Positions 1 through 8,759 are shown, counted from the first letter of the stretch. The stretch is 64,000 nt of DNA from Oscillatoriophycideae cyanobacterium NC_groundwater_1537_Pr4_S-0.65um_50_18 (GCA_016208305.1 JACQYI010000033.1:401695-465694), one strand, 5' to 3'. The notes: generated by a model not told the origin, from the letters alone. Translations and numbers: made by a program.

Positions 1-2
1 CC

Positions 3-341
3 GAAATTCAGACGCTGAACGCGCAGTATCGGCATAAAGATCAGCCGACCGACGTGCTGGCTTTTGCCGCCTTAGAAACAGATTGTCCTCAGGTTGACCC
101 TTTGAGCGCACAGCCGCTCTACTTAGGCGATATTGTCATTTCGGTAGAAACGGCTCAAGCACAAGCTCAGCAGCAAAATTACTCTCTGCGGCAAGAGCTG
201 GCTTGGCTTGGCGCTCATGCCTTGCTGCATCTGCTGGGATGGGATCACCCTGATGAAGAAAGTCTAATGTTGATGCTCAAGCAGCAGGAATCTTTGCTCC
301 AGGATGTGGGGATACAGGGGATGGCTCTAACCGTCCTGTAG
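3..341 (+). CDS. ybeY: YbeY endoribonuclease (3' part)
   Basis: The reading frame is open from the first bases of the window, so the N-terminus lies outside. The visible part contains the family signature PTDVLAF followed by GDIVIS and the zinc-binding motif [11 protein letters not shown], in which three histidines (HxxxHxxxxxH) bind one zinc. YbeY is a cytosolic single-strand-specific RNase needed for 16S rRNA 3'-end maturation and ribosome quality control. The end (DVGIQG then a short tail) looks complete. The next gene on the strand is dgkA, an order that I recall as common in cyanobacteria. Identification is secure; only the start is missing. Confidence 0.93.
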   Translation, partial: EIQTLNAQYRHKDQPTDVLAFAALETDCPQVDPLSAQPLYLGDIVISVETAQAQAQQQNYSLRQELAWLGAHALLHLLGWDHPDEESLMLMLKQQESLLQDVGIQGMALTVL

Positions 342-525
342 AAAAACTCCTAGGAATCTTGACGCGATCAGTAGATCGCAGAAAATAAAGACTCAGACAA
401 AAGCTCTCCCTTGAATACTGTAGATACAGACCATTGGCTTTAACATGGGTTAACCTAGCGATCGCTTGAATGAAGTTCTTAAGAAGTTGCAATCCTATCC
501 CTCTGGTAACACGATTCTTTACAGT

Positions 526-551
526 TAATTGGTTCAAGTAATTGGTTCAAG
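526..551. repeat. 13-bp perfect tandem duplication
   Basis: The unit TAATTGGTTCAAG occurs twice without a gap (526-538, 539-551) just upstream of the dgkA start. It belongs to a series of similar two-copy duplications in this window. Confidence 0.9.
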
Positions 552-579
552 TCCCACTTCGCATCTGTTTGAGTTGCTT

Positions 580-1041
580 ATGACTATGACTCCAGAAGTC
601 CCGACGGAGACTCCGCTGCGCCCCGTCCCTCTCGAAAACCCCAACCGGGCGCTTTCTTGGCGGGTAGCCTCTAACTTGTTTGTCAGTTTTAAGTATGCTT
701 GGGCAGGTCTGAGCTATACCTTTTTGACCCAGAGAAACTTCCGCATCCATGTCATTGTGGGCAGCTTGGCGATCGCTCTGAGTATCTACCTCCAGGTGAC
801 CCGCGTTGAAGTTGCCATTATTGGCTTGACCATTGGAGCTGTGTTGACGATGGAACTATTGAACACGGCGCTAGAGTCGGTGGTTGATCTGACCGTCCGC
901 CAAACCTATCATGAGCTAGCAAAAATTGCTAAAGACTGCGCTGCCGGAGCCGTTTTGGTGTCTTCTTTGGCTGCGGTGATTGTGGCAGGATCGCTGCTGC
1001 TGCCGCCGCTGCTCGATCGCCTCCAGGTCAGCTTGTTTTGA
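580..1041 (+). CDS. dgkA: Diacylglycerol/undecaprenol kinase, DgkA family
   Basis: Small integral-membrane lipid kinase that phosphorylates diacylglycerol or undecaprenol with ATP. After a hydrophilic N-terminus it has the conserved amphipathic stretch SFKYAWAGLSYTFLTQRNFRIH, here named only by its ends (SFKYA to NFRIH), then three hydrophobic helices. The catalytic signature MELLNTALESVVDL (E-x3-NTA-x-E-x3-D) and the AKDCAAGAVL segment are intact. The frame can be extended to a TTG at 529, but that extension runs through the tandem repeat at 526-551, so I prefer the ATG at 580 (another ATG lies at 586). The first ~35 residues are proline-rich and not conserved-looking. Located between ybeY and trpG on the same strand. 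Confidence 0.9.
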   Translation: MTMTPEVPTETPLRPVPLENPNRALSWRVASNLFVSFKYAWAGLSYTFLTQRNFRIHVIVGSLAIALSIYLQVTRVEVAIIGLTIGAVLTMELLNTALESVVDLTVRQTYHELAKIAKDCAAGAVLVSSLAAVIVAGSLLLPPLLDRLQVSLF

Positions 1042-1078
1042 GCGGCCTTTCTTCTAGATTCCTTTTGCCTTAGCTCCT

Positions 1079-1684
1079 ATGATTCTTGTTATTGATAACT
1101 ACGACAGCTTTACCTACAACATCGTTCAGTATTTAGGAGAGTTGGGGGCAGAGTTGGCGATCGCCGCTGAGGTCGTGGTCTATCGCAACGACCAGATTAC
1201 CCTCGAACAAATTCAGCAGATGCGGCCAGATGGCATTGTGATTTCTCCTGGTCCCGGTCATCCTGATGCGTCAGGTATTTCGCTAGATGTGATTCAACAA
1301 TTGGGCATCGGCACGCCAGTTTTGGGCGTTTGCTTGGGCCATCAGGCGATCGGTCATTTGTTTGGCGGGAAAATTACTTCTGCACCTGAGCTAATGCATG
1401 GCAAGACCTCACCGATTTACCATACGGGTAAGGGCGTATTTGCCGGGCTGGAGAATCCTTTAACCGCAACTCGCTACCACAGCTTAGTGATCGATCGCCA
1501 GACTTGCCCAGAAGCTCTAGAAATTACTGCCTGGGTAGAAGATGGCACCATTATGGGAGTGCGGCATCGTCAATATCCCCACATTCAAGGCGTTCAGTTT
1601 CACCCTGAAAGCGTGTTAACCCATTCAGGCAAGCAGCTCTTAAGAAACTTTTTGGTAGATATTAGCCCTAAGTCGTCTGTCTAG
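1079..1684 (+). CDS. trpG: Anthranilate/aminodeoxychorismate synthase glutamine amidotransferase
   Basis: Class I glutamine amidotransferase subunit (TrpG/PabA) that supplies ammonia to the chorismate-using partner for tryptophan or folate synthesis. The 201-residue length is typical. Visible are the N-terminal ILVIDNYDSFTYN signature, the oxyanion-loop region SPGPGHP, the nucleophile elbow GVCLGHQAIG with Cys85, and the GVQFHPES block with His175 and Glu177 completing the triad. It starts at ATG 1079, 37 bases after dgkA ends. No synthase large subunit is nearby, so tryptophan and folate roles cannot be separated from context. Confidence 0.93.
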   Translation: MILVIDNYDSFTYNIVQYLGELGAELAIAAEVVVYRNDQITLEQIQQMRPDGIVISPGPGHPDASGISLDVIQQLGIGTPVLGVCLGHQAIGHLFGGKITSAPELMHGKTSPIYHTGKGVFAGLENPLTATRYHSLVIDRQTCPEALEITAWVEDGTIMGVRHRQYPHIQGVQFHPESVLTHSGKQLLRNFLVDISPKSSV

Positions 1685-1886
1685 AACCCCCCAACCGAGT
1701 AGACAGATCCCTCAGATATTCAGCCCCTGCACATTCCGGCTCTACTCCTGTCCCCAATCCCTGTAAGCTAGGTAATTGCCATTGGACGTCTTTGCCAAGC
1801 GTGGGCAGCAGGATTGCCCTGCTCAAAGCCAGCCTACGTAACGCGATAAATGGCCTGTAAGTTGCCCGTAATTGTGGGAGGAGACT

Positions 1887-2651
1887 ATGAAACGACGACA
1901 GCTTATCCAGTATGCCGGAGCCAGCTTAGCCCTGTCTTTGGGAAGCGGCATGGTGGGGCGATCGGCTCAGGCTCAAAGCAGCTCGGTCAGTATTCAATCG
2001 CTAGGGCACATGTGCTTCTTGTTTAGGGGCGATGGACGGCGAATTTTGGTCAATCCTTTCCGACCCATTGGCTGCACAGCGGGCTACCGCGCTCCTCAAG
2101 TCGAAGCCGATCTAGTGATGATCAGCAGTCGGCTATTTGATGAAGGCGTAATCGAAGGGTTGCCAGGTACGCCTCGCATTCTAGATCAGCCGGGAGTCTA
2201 TGAGTTTACGGGAATGCAGGTACAAGGCATCCGTACCGATCATGACAACCGCAAGGGCAAACAGTTTGGTACCAATGTTGTCTGGCGCTGGAATCAGGGC
2301 GGAGTAAATATCTTGCACTTGGGCGGTGCGGCGGCTCCCATTACAGTAGAGCAGCAAATTCTCATGGGACGACCCGATATTTTGTTGATCCCTGTGGGGA
2401 ATGGCGCAAAGGCTTACACGCCTGAAGCGGCTAAAGCAGCAGTTCAAGCGCTCAATCCCAAGCTGATTATCCCGACGCAGTACCGGACTCAGGCTGCCGA
2501 TGCCAATGCCTGCGATATTTTACCGCTCGATAATTTTTTGGCGTTAATGTCTGATACCCCTGTCGAGCGAGTTGGCGATGCGATCGCGGTTGGCGAAGCC
2601 GACCTCCCAGAATCAGGCGCAAAGATTACGGTGCTGAGCTACGCCTTCTAG
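1887..2651 (+). CDS. Exported MBL-fold metallohydrolase-like protein
   Basis: A 254-residue protein of the UlaG/YtnP-like metallo-beta-lactamase fold group. The N-terminus MKRRQLIQYAGASLALSLG has a twin-arginine-like pattern and an AQA cleavage motif, so export by Tat is likely. The start at ATG 1887 is chosen because GGGAGGAG (1876-1883) lies at an ideal distance; an upstream TTG or GTG frame extension would place the Tat motif inside. Later features are QSLGHMCFLF, a GIRTDHDN stretch and HLGGAA, corresponding to metal-site positions, but the classic HxHxDH motif is replaced, so enzymatic activity is uncertain. Substrate unknown. Stands alone between trpG and pepP. Confidence 0.75.
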   Translation: MKRRQLIQYAGASLALSLGSGMVGRSAQAQSSSVSIQSLGHMCFLFRGDGRRILVNPFRPIGCTAGYRAPQVEADLVMISSRLFDEGVIEGLPGTPRILDQPGVYEFTGMQVQGIRTDHDNRKGKQFGTNVVWRWNQGGVNILHLGGAAAPITVEQQILMGRPDILLIPVGNGAKAYTPEAAKAAVQALNPKLIIPTQYRTQAADANACDILPLDNFLALMSDTPVERVGDAIAVGEADLPESGAKITVLSYAF

Positions 2652-2773
2652 CCGCTGATTTTTTCTAGCCGATTTTTTAGACGCTTGAGGGATGGGTCTT
2701 AAGGCTGCCAGTTGCCCTTTTCTGGGGTTTCCGGTAAAACAATAACAACTGTCTACCCCCCCTCGCTTCAGCT

Positions 2774-4093
2774 ATGCAAGCTTCAGCTCTGCCCACAGAA
2801 TATGCCCAGCGTCGTGCAAAACTCATGGCCAGCATGGGCAAAGGCACCGCGATTTTTCGTAGCGCGCCGATGGCGGTGATGCACAACGATGTGGAATACA
2901 ATTTCCGGCAAGATAGCGATTTTTTCTATCTGACCGGCTTTAACGAGGCAGAAGCCGTAGCAGTGCTTGCCCCTCACCATGAGGAGCATCATTTCATTCT
3001 GTTCGTGCAGCCTAAGGATCTAGAGAAAGAGACTTGGACAGGCTATCGGGTAGGGGTAGAAGCGGCTAAAGAGCAATTTGGCGCAGATATCGTTTATCCG
3101 ATCGCCGAACTGGACGAGAAGCTGCCGCAATATCTGGAAAAAGCCGATCGCATCTATTATCGGCTGGGACGCGATCGCCCCTTTAATGACAAAGTGCTCA
3201 CCCACTGGCAAAAGCTGCTGGCAACCTATCAACGCAAAGGCTTTGCGCCGACAGCGCTGGAAGATCCGGCTCCGATTTTGCACCCGATGCGTCAGATCAA
3301 AAGCGCTGCCGAAGTCGCGTTGATGCGCCAGGCAGCCGTCATTGCCGCAGAGGCGCACAATCGTGCCCGCGCCTTTGCCCGCCCCGGACGCTACGAATAT
3401 GAGGTACAGGCCGAAATTGAACATACCTTTCGGCGAGAGGGGGCTTTGGTTGCCTATCCGTCGATCGTCGCTTCGGGCGCAAATGCCTGCGTTTTGCACT
3501 ACACCGAAAATAACCGCCAGATGCAGGAGAACGATCTGCTGCTAATTGATGCGGGAGCCTCTTATGGGTACTACAACTCAGATATCACCCGCACGTTCCC
3601 GATTAGCGGCAAATTTACATCAGAACAACAGGCGATTTATGAGATTGTGCTGGAGGCTCAGCTTCAGTCGATCGCTCAGGTGCAGCCCGGAAATCCCTAC
3701 AAGCAAACTCACGATGTGGCTGTGCGCGTGATTGTGGAGGGGTTAATGGGTTTGGGATTGCTGCAAGGCGATCTTGAGGAAATTATTAAGGAAGAGAAAT
3801 ACAAACCTTTCTACATGCATAAGACCGGACATTGGCTAGGTTTGGATGTCCATGATGTAGGGATCTACCAGCATGGCGAAACGCCCCATAACCTTGAGCC
3901 AGGTCAAATTTTGACTGTCGAACCTGGTATCTATATTTCGCCCTACATCAAGCCTGTAGAAGGCCAGCCTGAAGTGGATTCACGTTGGCATGGCATTGGC
4001 ATTCGCATTGAGGATGATGTGCTGGTAACGGCTCAAGGCGCTGAGATTTTAACGGAGGGTGTTCCCAAATCGATCGCAGATATGGAGCGCTAA
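2774..4093 (+). CDS. pepP: Xaa-Pro aminopeptidase (aminopeptidase P)
   Basis: Cytosolic dimanganese peptidase of the M24 family that removes N-terminal residues preceding proline. The 439-residue product has an N-terminal creatinase-like domain (about 1-170) and a C-terminal pita-bread domain. The five metal ligands can be read: Asp259 in LLLIDAG, Asp270 in NSDITRTF, His353 in HKTGHWLG, Glu383 in TVEPGIYI and Glu413 in IRIEDD. Length and ligand spacing match E. coli PepP. It starts with ATG 2774 and stands as a single gene. Confidence 0.95.
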   Translation: MQASALPTEYAQRRAKLMASMGKGTAIFRSAPMAVMHNDVEYNFRQDSDFFYLTGFNEAEAVAVLAPHHEEHHFILFVQPKDLEKETWTGYRVGVEAAKEQFGADIVYPIAELDEKLPQYLEKADRIYYRLGRDRPFNDKVLTHWQKLLATYQRKGFAPTALEDPAPILHPMRQIKSAAEVALMRQAAVIAAEAHNRARAFARPGRYEYEVQAEIEHTFRREGALVAYPSIVASGANACVLHYTENNRQMQENDLLLIDAGASYGYYNSDITRTFPISGKFTSEQQAIYEIVLEAQLQSIAQVQPGNPYKQTHDVAVRVIVEGLMGLGLLQGDLEEIIKEEKYKPFYMHKTGHWLGLDVHDVGIYQHGETPHNLEPGQILTVEPGIYISPYIKPVEGQPEVDSRWHGIGIRIEDDVLVTAQGAEILTEGVPKSIADMER

Positions 4094-4316
4094 AGCGCCA
4101 GCGATCGCGAGCCAGCCCAGAATAGCTAGGTGATACCCGCCAGTCAACAGACCATTGCCCCAAAAGCCAATAGATCGGCAGGAAGCCTGATCTGCTGTCC
4201 CTCATCGGAGAGATGAATCCGCGATCGCAGGTTTGCCCTTGCGACAGAGTGTTCTAGAGAGCCAGCTTTGTAAGCTAACCCTTGTACGTCTGTTCGCAAA
4301 CTAAAGGGTTAATTCA

Positions 4317-4853
4317 ATGGCAAGCAAGGAAGAGACTAAAGGTAAGCAAGGTTTTGCTTCAATGGATGATGACAAGCGCAAGGCTGCGGCTAGCAAAGGC
4401 GGCAAAACAACTCAAAAGAGCACCAGCCAAGAGGATAGCGATACAGCTTCCAAGTCTGCTAAGGCGTCTTCTAAGTCTCAAGCTACAGCCGAAGCCGAAG
4501 AAGAGCATGGTGATTCTGAACAGCTAGATGAATTGCTAGAAGCCTTTGAAGAAGGGGATTTGGCGGCGATCGATCTAGACCTAGCCACTGAGATGGTTGA
4601 AGAATGGCAAGAAACTTTGAGCAAATCCAAAGAGTCTGGACTCAAGGAAATTGGCAGCAGCCTCAAGAAGCTGACTAAGGCGCTTTCGAGCGGCAAAGCC
4701 AAAGCTGAAGATCTTGCCGAGTTGCTAAACCATCTGGGTGAGCAAGTAGATGAATCGGCTAATGAGGCTGACCGAGGCTACAAGACCAAGCTTCATAGCT
4801 TGGGGCGTGCTTTTAAGAAAGCCGCTAAGTCCTTGGAGCAGGAAGAAGGTTAA
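4317..4853 (+). CDS. KGG-motif stress-type protein with C-terminal helical domain
   Basis: The 178-residue product begins with KGKQGFASMDDDKRKAAASK followed by GG, the 'stress-induced KGG' motif (GFASMDxxKRxxxASKGG) normally found in small bacterial stress proteins. Residues about 30-65 are Ser/Lys/Glu-rich and probably disordered. The rest is acidic and predicted helical: an ELLEAFEEGD segment, then Leu-rich amphipathic helices ending in Lys/Glu-rich sequence. No membrane segment or signal peptide. The C-terminal domain is not recognised. A strong bidirectional terminator follows at 4945-4976. The KGG assignment is good; cellular role is unknown. Confidence 0.8.
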   Translation: MASKEETKGKQGFASMDDDKRKAAASKGGKTTQKSTSQEDSDTASKSAKASSKSQATAEAEEEHGDSEQLDELLEAFEEGDLAAIDLDLATEMVEEWQETLSKSKESGLKEIGSSLKKLTKALSSGKAKAEDLAELLNHLGEQVDESANEADRGYKTKLHSLGRAFKKAAKSLEQEEG

Positions 4854-4944
4854 TAGAGGTTCACAGTCGTCTTACGGTAGGAGTATGGGTGTAGGCCGTG
4901 TGCTTACAATAACGCTCCAAGCTGAATGGCGCTGAGATAAAAAC

Positions 4945-4976
4945 AAGAGCGGGAGCCGTATACGGCTCCCGCTCTT
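4945..4976. terminator. Bidirectional intrinsic terminator
   Basis: A perfect 16-bp palindrome (arms 4945-4960 and 4961-4976, core GGGAGCCGTA) lies between the convergent KGG gene and the minus-strand gene at 5015. T-rich sequence follows on both strands (ACTTTTGATT on plus, GTTTTTATC on minus), so it can stop transcription in both directions. Confidence 0.85.
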
Positions 4977-5014
4977 ACTTTTGATTTATGTTTTTGACTT
5001 ATGCCAAGCCAAGG

Positions 5015-5368
5015 TTAAGCGGCATCAGCAAGTTGCAGCTCACGAGAAGCGATCGCCTCTCGCATTTCTAGTTTGAGGACTGAAAATTGATTGCGTAACA
5101 GACTCAGATCAATTTCAAGTTCGGCTCGACGATCTTGTGCCATTTGCAGATTTGCCCAGGCGCGCTGGTGATCGGCCGATCGCATTAGCTCAATCCGTTT
5201 GGCCTTGCGCTGAGCATCGTTCCGTAAATCGGAGTCAAAGGCGATTTGAGTATCGATTTCAGCCATGTGGCGATTCACAATTTCTTGAAGGCGGCGCACA
5301 TGCTGCTCTTCGCGCAGAAAATCGCGCTGCTTCTGGGCGATCGCCGTGGGATAATCCATCAGTCTCAT
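5015..5368 (-). CDS. Hypothetical coiled-coil protein
   Basis: A 117-residue, highly charged, almost entirely helical protein without signal peptide or hydrophobic span. It is rich in Gln, Arg, Leu and Glu with heptad-like spacing (for example RRLQEIVNRHMAEIDTQIAF), so it should form a coiled coil. I do not recognise a named family; its codon use and the GATCGC-rich DNA resemble its neighbours, so it appears to be a genuine resident gene. It lies 63 bases downstream of the next minus-strand gene and probably shares its transcript. Confidence 0.7.
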   Translation of the reverse strand: MRLMDYPTAIAQKQRDFLREEQHVRRLQEIVNRHMAEIDTQIAFDSDLRNDAQRKAKRIELMRSADHQRAWANLQMAQDRRAELEIDLSLLRNQFSVLKLEMREAIASRELQLADAA

Positions 5369-5431
5369 AGGTCAGGTAGCCTCACTAAAGAGTAAATCAA
5401 AGGATGCAAAAGTAAAGAGAGAGCCAGTCAC

Positions 5432-5743
5432 CTATGCCGCTGCTACAGCATTGAGATGGGTTTCAGCTGCCGCTAAAGACTCCTCTGCGCAGGGCTGGAC
5501 TCGCTGCATCTGAAGCTCAAAGGCTCGACGATTAAAGGCATAGGCGCGATCGCCTTCTAACGTGTGAAACAAGGCATCCTCTACCAATGCCTCAATGGAC
5601 AGCTCTAGCCATTGGGTCAGGGCTTGCTGCAAGTCTTCTGTGCCATAGCACTCGCCCGTTTCTTGAATGAAATGGCTTTGCAGAGCGATCGCAGTTTGGC
5701 TCAAGGCTGTCTTGACTGCTTCGGTGTCAATATAAAGAGTCAT
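5432..5743 (-). CDS. Hypothetical helical protein
   Basis: A 103-residue soluble protein with mixed charge, starting MTLYIDTEAVKTAL. It is predicted mainly helical, with a paired Cys (ETGECYG and QPCAEES) and an Ala-rich C-terminus. No recognised domain. It is probably cotranscribed with the coiled-coil gene downstream (63-base gap, same strand, no terminator between). Function cannot be inferred. Confidence 0.68.
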   Translation of the reverse strand: MTLYIDTEAVKTALSQTAIALQSHFIQETGECYGTEDLQQALTQWLELSIEALVEDALFHTLEGDRAYAFNRRAFELQMQRVQPCAEESLAAAETHLNAVAAA

Positions 5744-6052
5744 TTTCAGGGAGAAAGGGTGAAGGGCAATCGAGAAGCCAGGCTAAAAGATCTAAAGAAA
5801 AGTCAGCTAAATTAGCGCTGACTGAATAGGGTGCCAAATAGGGTGATTGAGTAGTACAACCTCTGAAATCCGGCTGGCTTTTATACTTTCTATTTTATCG
5901 AGTTAACACGATTTTTGGTGAGTTTTAGCCGTTAAAATTTGTACGGTTATCCGACTGCAAAATGTACTACTCTGTCTGTGTTCCAACTCAGGAAAACCGT
6001 GTTAGCATGATGCCGTCCTCAGCTAGAAGAATGGCCGATTACAGACCGAACT
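5744..6052. other. Divergent spacer with inverted repeat
   Basis: This 309-base AT-rich spacer separates the minus-strand pair from the RHH-like gene. It holds a spaced inverted repeat, TAACACGATTTT at 5904-5915 and AAAACCGTGTTA at 5993-6004 (11 of 12 positions complementary), which could be an operator. No convincing gene is present. Confidence 0.45.
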
Positions 6053-6295
6053 ATGCCGCTACTTAACCCCAGACAAAAATCTCAGGGAGGAACTTTTACG
6101 CAAGTGGGGGATGAACCTCTTTCTAAGCAGGTGATTGGAGTCCGCTTGCCCGAATCGGTCTATGATGCCGTGCGTAATTTGCCCAATCGTACTGAGTGGC
6201 TGCGTCGGGTTATCAGTGAAGCCGCACAGCGGGAACTGATGAACGGGGAGTCGATGGGTGAATCTCTAGATGCTAGGGATGAGTCAATGCTCTGA
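6053..6295 (+). CDS. Small ribbon-helix-helix-like protein
   Basis: An 80-residue protein whose centre (QVIGVRLPESVYDAVRNL, then PNRTEWLRRVISEAAQREL) reads like a ribbon-helix-helix fold: a short beta strand with alternating residues, then two helices. Such folds bind DNA as dimers and often regulate their own promoter. No toxin partner is adjacent, and the following 425 bases have no gene. The N-terminus is basic and the C-terminus acidic. The fold call is an inference from pattern; function is unknown. Confidence 0.65.
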   Translation: MPLLNPRQKSQGGTFTQVGDEPLSKQVIGVRLPESVYDAVRNLPNRTEWLRRVISEAAQRELMNGESMGESLDARDESML

Positions 6296-6403
6296 TGAGT
6301 TAGCGCAGCGTCACCCATGCTGCCAAAGGTTTTTAGCCCTTAGAAAACCTAGTAAATTCGGCTAGATGCGCTACTAGCTACAAAATAAGGCCAAGACAAA
6401 AAA

Positions 6404-6422
6404 GCACCCCCTAGGGGGGTGC
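6404..6422 (-). terminator. Minus-strand intrinsic terminator without visible gene
   Basis: An 8-bp GC stem (6404-6411 with 6415-6422, 3-base loop) is followed on the minus strand by six T residues, a canonical Rho-independent terminator. No minus-strand coding region lies upstream (6423-6721), so it may end a small RNA. The 425-base spacer 6296-6721 holds no other recognisable feature. Confidence 0.65.
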
Positions 6423-6721
6423 GTCAACCAGCTAACTTGAGACAAGACTTAAAAATCTTAAAGTTCAGATTTGGAGAATGAAACAGGAAAAGCGCTTGAA
6501 GGTAAAGATTTTTCGCTTTGCTTGCTCGAGCGCCAAAGTGACATCGCTGAAGCTACTTTGCCTTCATTAGGGAAAGTTGCTTTGCTTCTGTATTGATTGT
6601 TACTTTTATTCGATTTTCTGTCAATTTAGCCATAGGATTTGTAACAAAATTTGATATCTAGTGTGCTAATCCTCAGGGTGAGGTAAAAAGGTAGCTTCCT
6701 TTAACCCCCAAGCTGCGCTGC

Positions 6722-7471
6722 ATGAACCCGCTCAAGCTATTGTTTACCCGCCATGCTCAGTCGATCGGCAACTTAGAAAAGCGAATGCAGGGAAATGGTG
6801 AGTTTGACCTTTCGCCGGAGGGCAGACTTCAAGCTGAAAAGCTGGCTCAGCGACTGGTCTCTGAATCCTGGCATCCGACTTGCATCTATAGCAGCCCGTT
6901 AAAGCGCACAGTTCAAACTAGCGAAATTTTGCGATCGCGATTTACGGCAGAGCCTCTTCCGGCTGCCATCAGTGATTTGATTGATGATGAGATTGCCACG
7001 CCTACCCCCTTAACGGGCGAAGGTTCTTCTCAGATCCTGATTCACTATGCCGATGAATTGCGGGAATTTCAGAATGGCGTGTTTGAAGGACTGACCTGGC
7101 GTGAAGCCTCAGAGCGTTACCCTGATCTCTGCAAGGCTTTAGAAAGCTCTCCAGATTGGATTCAGATTCCAGGAGCCGAATCGCTAGAGGAAGCCCGATC
7201 GCGCAGCCGCAGTTTTATCCAGCGTTTGCTCGATCGCCATCACAATGGCGAACAGGTTTTGATCGTCAGCCATAGCTGGATCTTGCAACACCTAATCGCA
7301 GAGCTTTTAGGCTGCGATCGCTCTTGGCGACTGCATCCGCGTAATACAGCGCTGTTTGAATTTTGGATCGATCGCGCCCGGTGGGAACGGGTTGACCAAA
7401 ATCGCTTCAATACCGATCTCTGGCAAATTCGTCGATTTAATGACTACCATCACTTAGTGCAGCAGCCTTGA
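6722..7471 (+). CDS. Histidine phosphatase family protein
   Basis: A 249-residue member of the phosphoglycerate mutase-like histidine phosphatase superfamily. The catalytic RHG-type motif is LLFTRHAQSIGN with phospho-acceptor His11; the second arginine lies in SSPLKRTVQT, the catalytic Glu in FEGLTWRE, and the second His in VLIVSHSWIL. It probably dephosphorylates a small metabolite or phosphoprotein; the substrate cannot be read from the sequence. ATG 6722 starts three residues before the conserved strand, as is usual. Monocistronic in appearance. Confidence 0.85.
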   Translation: MNPLKLLFTRHAQSIGNLEKRMQGNGEFDLSPEGRLQAEKLAQRLVSESWHPTCIYSSPLKRTVQTSEILRSRFTAEPLPAAISDLIDDEIATPTPLTGEGSSQILIHYADELREFQNGVFEGLTWREASERYPDLCKALESSPDWIQIPGAESLEEARSRSRSFIQRLLDRHHNGEQVLIVSHSWILQHLIAELLGCDRSWRLHPRNTALFEFWIDRARWERVDQNRFNTDLWQIRRFNDYHHLVQQP

Positions 7472-7475
7472 GACA

Positions 7476-7509
7476 TCAGCGGTTCACAAAATTCAGCGGT
7501 TCACAAAAT
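7476..7509. repeat. 17-bp perfect tandem duplication
   Basis: The unit TCAGCGGTTCACAAAAT is present twice (7476-7492, 7493-7509) five bases after the stop codon of the histidine phosphatase gene. Confidence 0.9.
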
Positions 7510-7724
7510 TGAGAGACGGGCAAATTGCTGAGAATCAACGGCTAATGCTCAAAGATTTGGCATAGCGCACTTAATCGTTAATATGAATAGCAGAGATGCT
7601 GTATTTAAGATTTAATAAATCTTTAAATCTGCGAGTCAAATTATGACTCAGAATATGGGCGTCTATTTTTAACAGGCAGTCTTCTAATTCTTGAGGACAT
7701 ATTTAATTCAATTTTGAGCAATCA

Positions 7725-8681
7725 ATGATAGACCCAATCGATGACATTGTGAGGCAAGCCCGTCAGGGAAGCGTCTCTGCAATTATTCAAGTCTTAAATG
7801 AAAAGTTGTCTAGCTCCGGAATCCGAACTAGAGCAATGTTTGTGCAAGGCGTTTTGCAATTGCTTTGTGAAGCCGCAAAACCTGAACAGCTAGAGCAGCC
7901 AATTGTGGTGCCTCAAGTTCAGCAAATTTTGCAATCTCTTCAGCCCCGCAACATCCGACGAGTCAATGTAAATAGCCGCATTGTGCGTGAACAGCAGCTA
8001 CTCTGGCTAGAAGAAATTAGTCGCGATCCGCAAAATCAACTGCTATGGTCAGAAGAAATTGTGCTGCGGCAGCCTAACCCATTCAAACGCTTTATTCAGG
8101 ATTGGAAGGATAATTCTCCTGATGCCATGAGCGTTGATTTATCTAAAACGCCATCCAAACATGTTGAACGCGAGCAGCGGGTATTTTGGCGAGGGCTGGT
8201 TGGCGGTGCGGGTCTGAGCGTTGTGCTGCTGTTATTGGGGTGGGTGTTCTCTCAATGGCTGACGCCTCAACTGGCAGAGCAAAAGCTTCGGGCTGGGGAA
8301 GCTAACGCCGTTTCTGATCAACCTGAAGCTTCTCTAGAGGCGATCGCCCCTTCTCAGAATCGTCCTGCGACTGCAATCCCGTCTGCGAGTCCTGTGGGGA
8401 GTCCTACTAGCTCGACGAGCAGCCCTGTGCCGAACGCTGTGGGTGGGTCAGATCCCTTTGCCGATGCTGTGCGGCTGGCTCAAGAAACAGTAACGGCTGG
8501 ACAAAATGCCCAATCCTCTGCTGATTGGCTACGCATAGCGGCTCAATGGCAGACCGCCTCTGATCTGATGAGCGTCACACCGATCGAAGATTCTCGCTAT
8601 GCTGTGGCGCAAGACCGGGTGGTCGTCTATCGCCAAAACAGTGAAGCCGCGCTGCAACAGGCGCAAAATCAGCCGCAGTAA
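7725..8681 (+). CDS. Unknown single-span membrane protein
   Basis: A 318-residue protein with a soluble N-terminal domain (1-150, helical, with repeated LLW-x-EEI patterns around 92-112), one strong transmembrane helix at about 158-178 (GLSVVLLLLGWVF), then a Ser/Pro/Ala-rich linker (about 200-245) and a C-terminal helical domain containing SADWLRIAAQWQTASDLM. The absence of an N-terminal signal suggests the first domain is cytoplasmic and the C-terminal domain lies outside or in the thylakoid lumen. I do not recognise the family, although the C-terminal Trp-rich segment resembles repeats seen in other cyanobacterial hypotheticals. Lies upstream of ispF. Confidence 0.75.
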   Translation: MIDPIDDIVRQARQGSVSAIIQVLNEKLSSSGIRTRAMFVQGVLQLLCEAAKPEQLEQPIVVPQVQQILQSLQPRNIRRVNVNSRIVREQQLLWLEEISRDPQNQLLWSEEIVLRQPNPFKRFIQDWKDNSPDAMSVDLSKTPSKHVEREQRVFWRGLVGGAGLSVVLLLLGWVFSQWLTPQLAEQKLRAGEANAVSDQPEASLEAIAPSQNRPATAIPSASPVGSPTSSTSSPVPNAVGGSDPFADAVRLAQETVTAGQNAQSSADWLRIAAQWQTASDLMSVTPIEDSRYAVAQDRVVVYRQNSEAALQQAQNQPQ

Positions 8682-8759
8682 TCTTATCTCCTGATTCTGC
8701 AAAGCAATCCTGATACTCTAGACTTGGCAGTTAAGGCTTGCGAGTAGAGAAATATTGCA

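Noticed and set aside
543..554. T-loop-like GGTTCAAGTCCC near dgkA
   Set aside because: It is part of the 13-bp tandem duplication; no acceptor, anticodon or D arm can be built around it.
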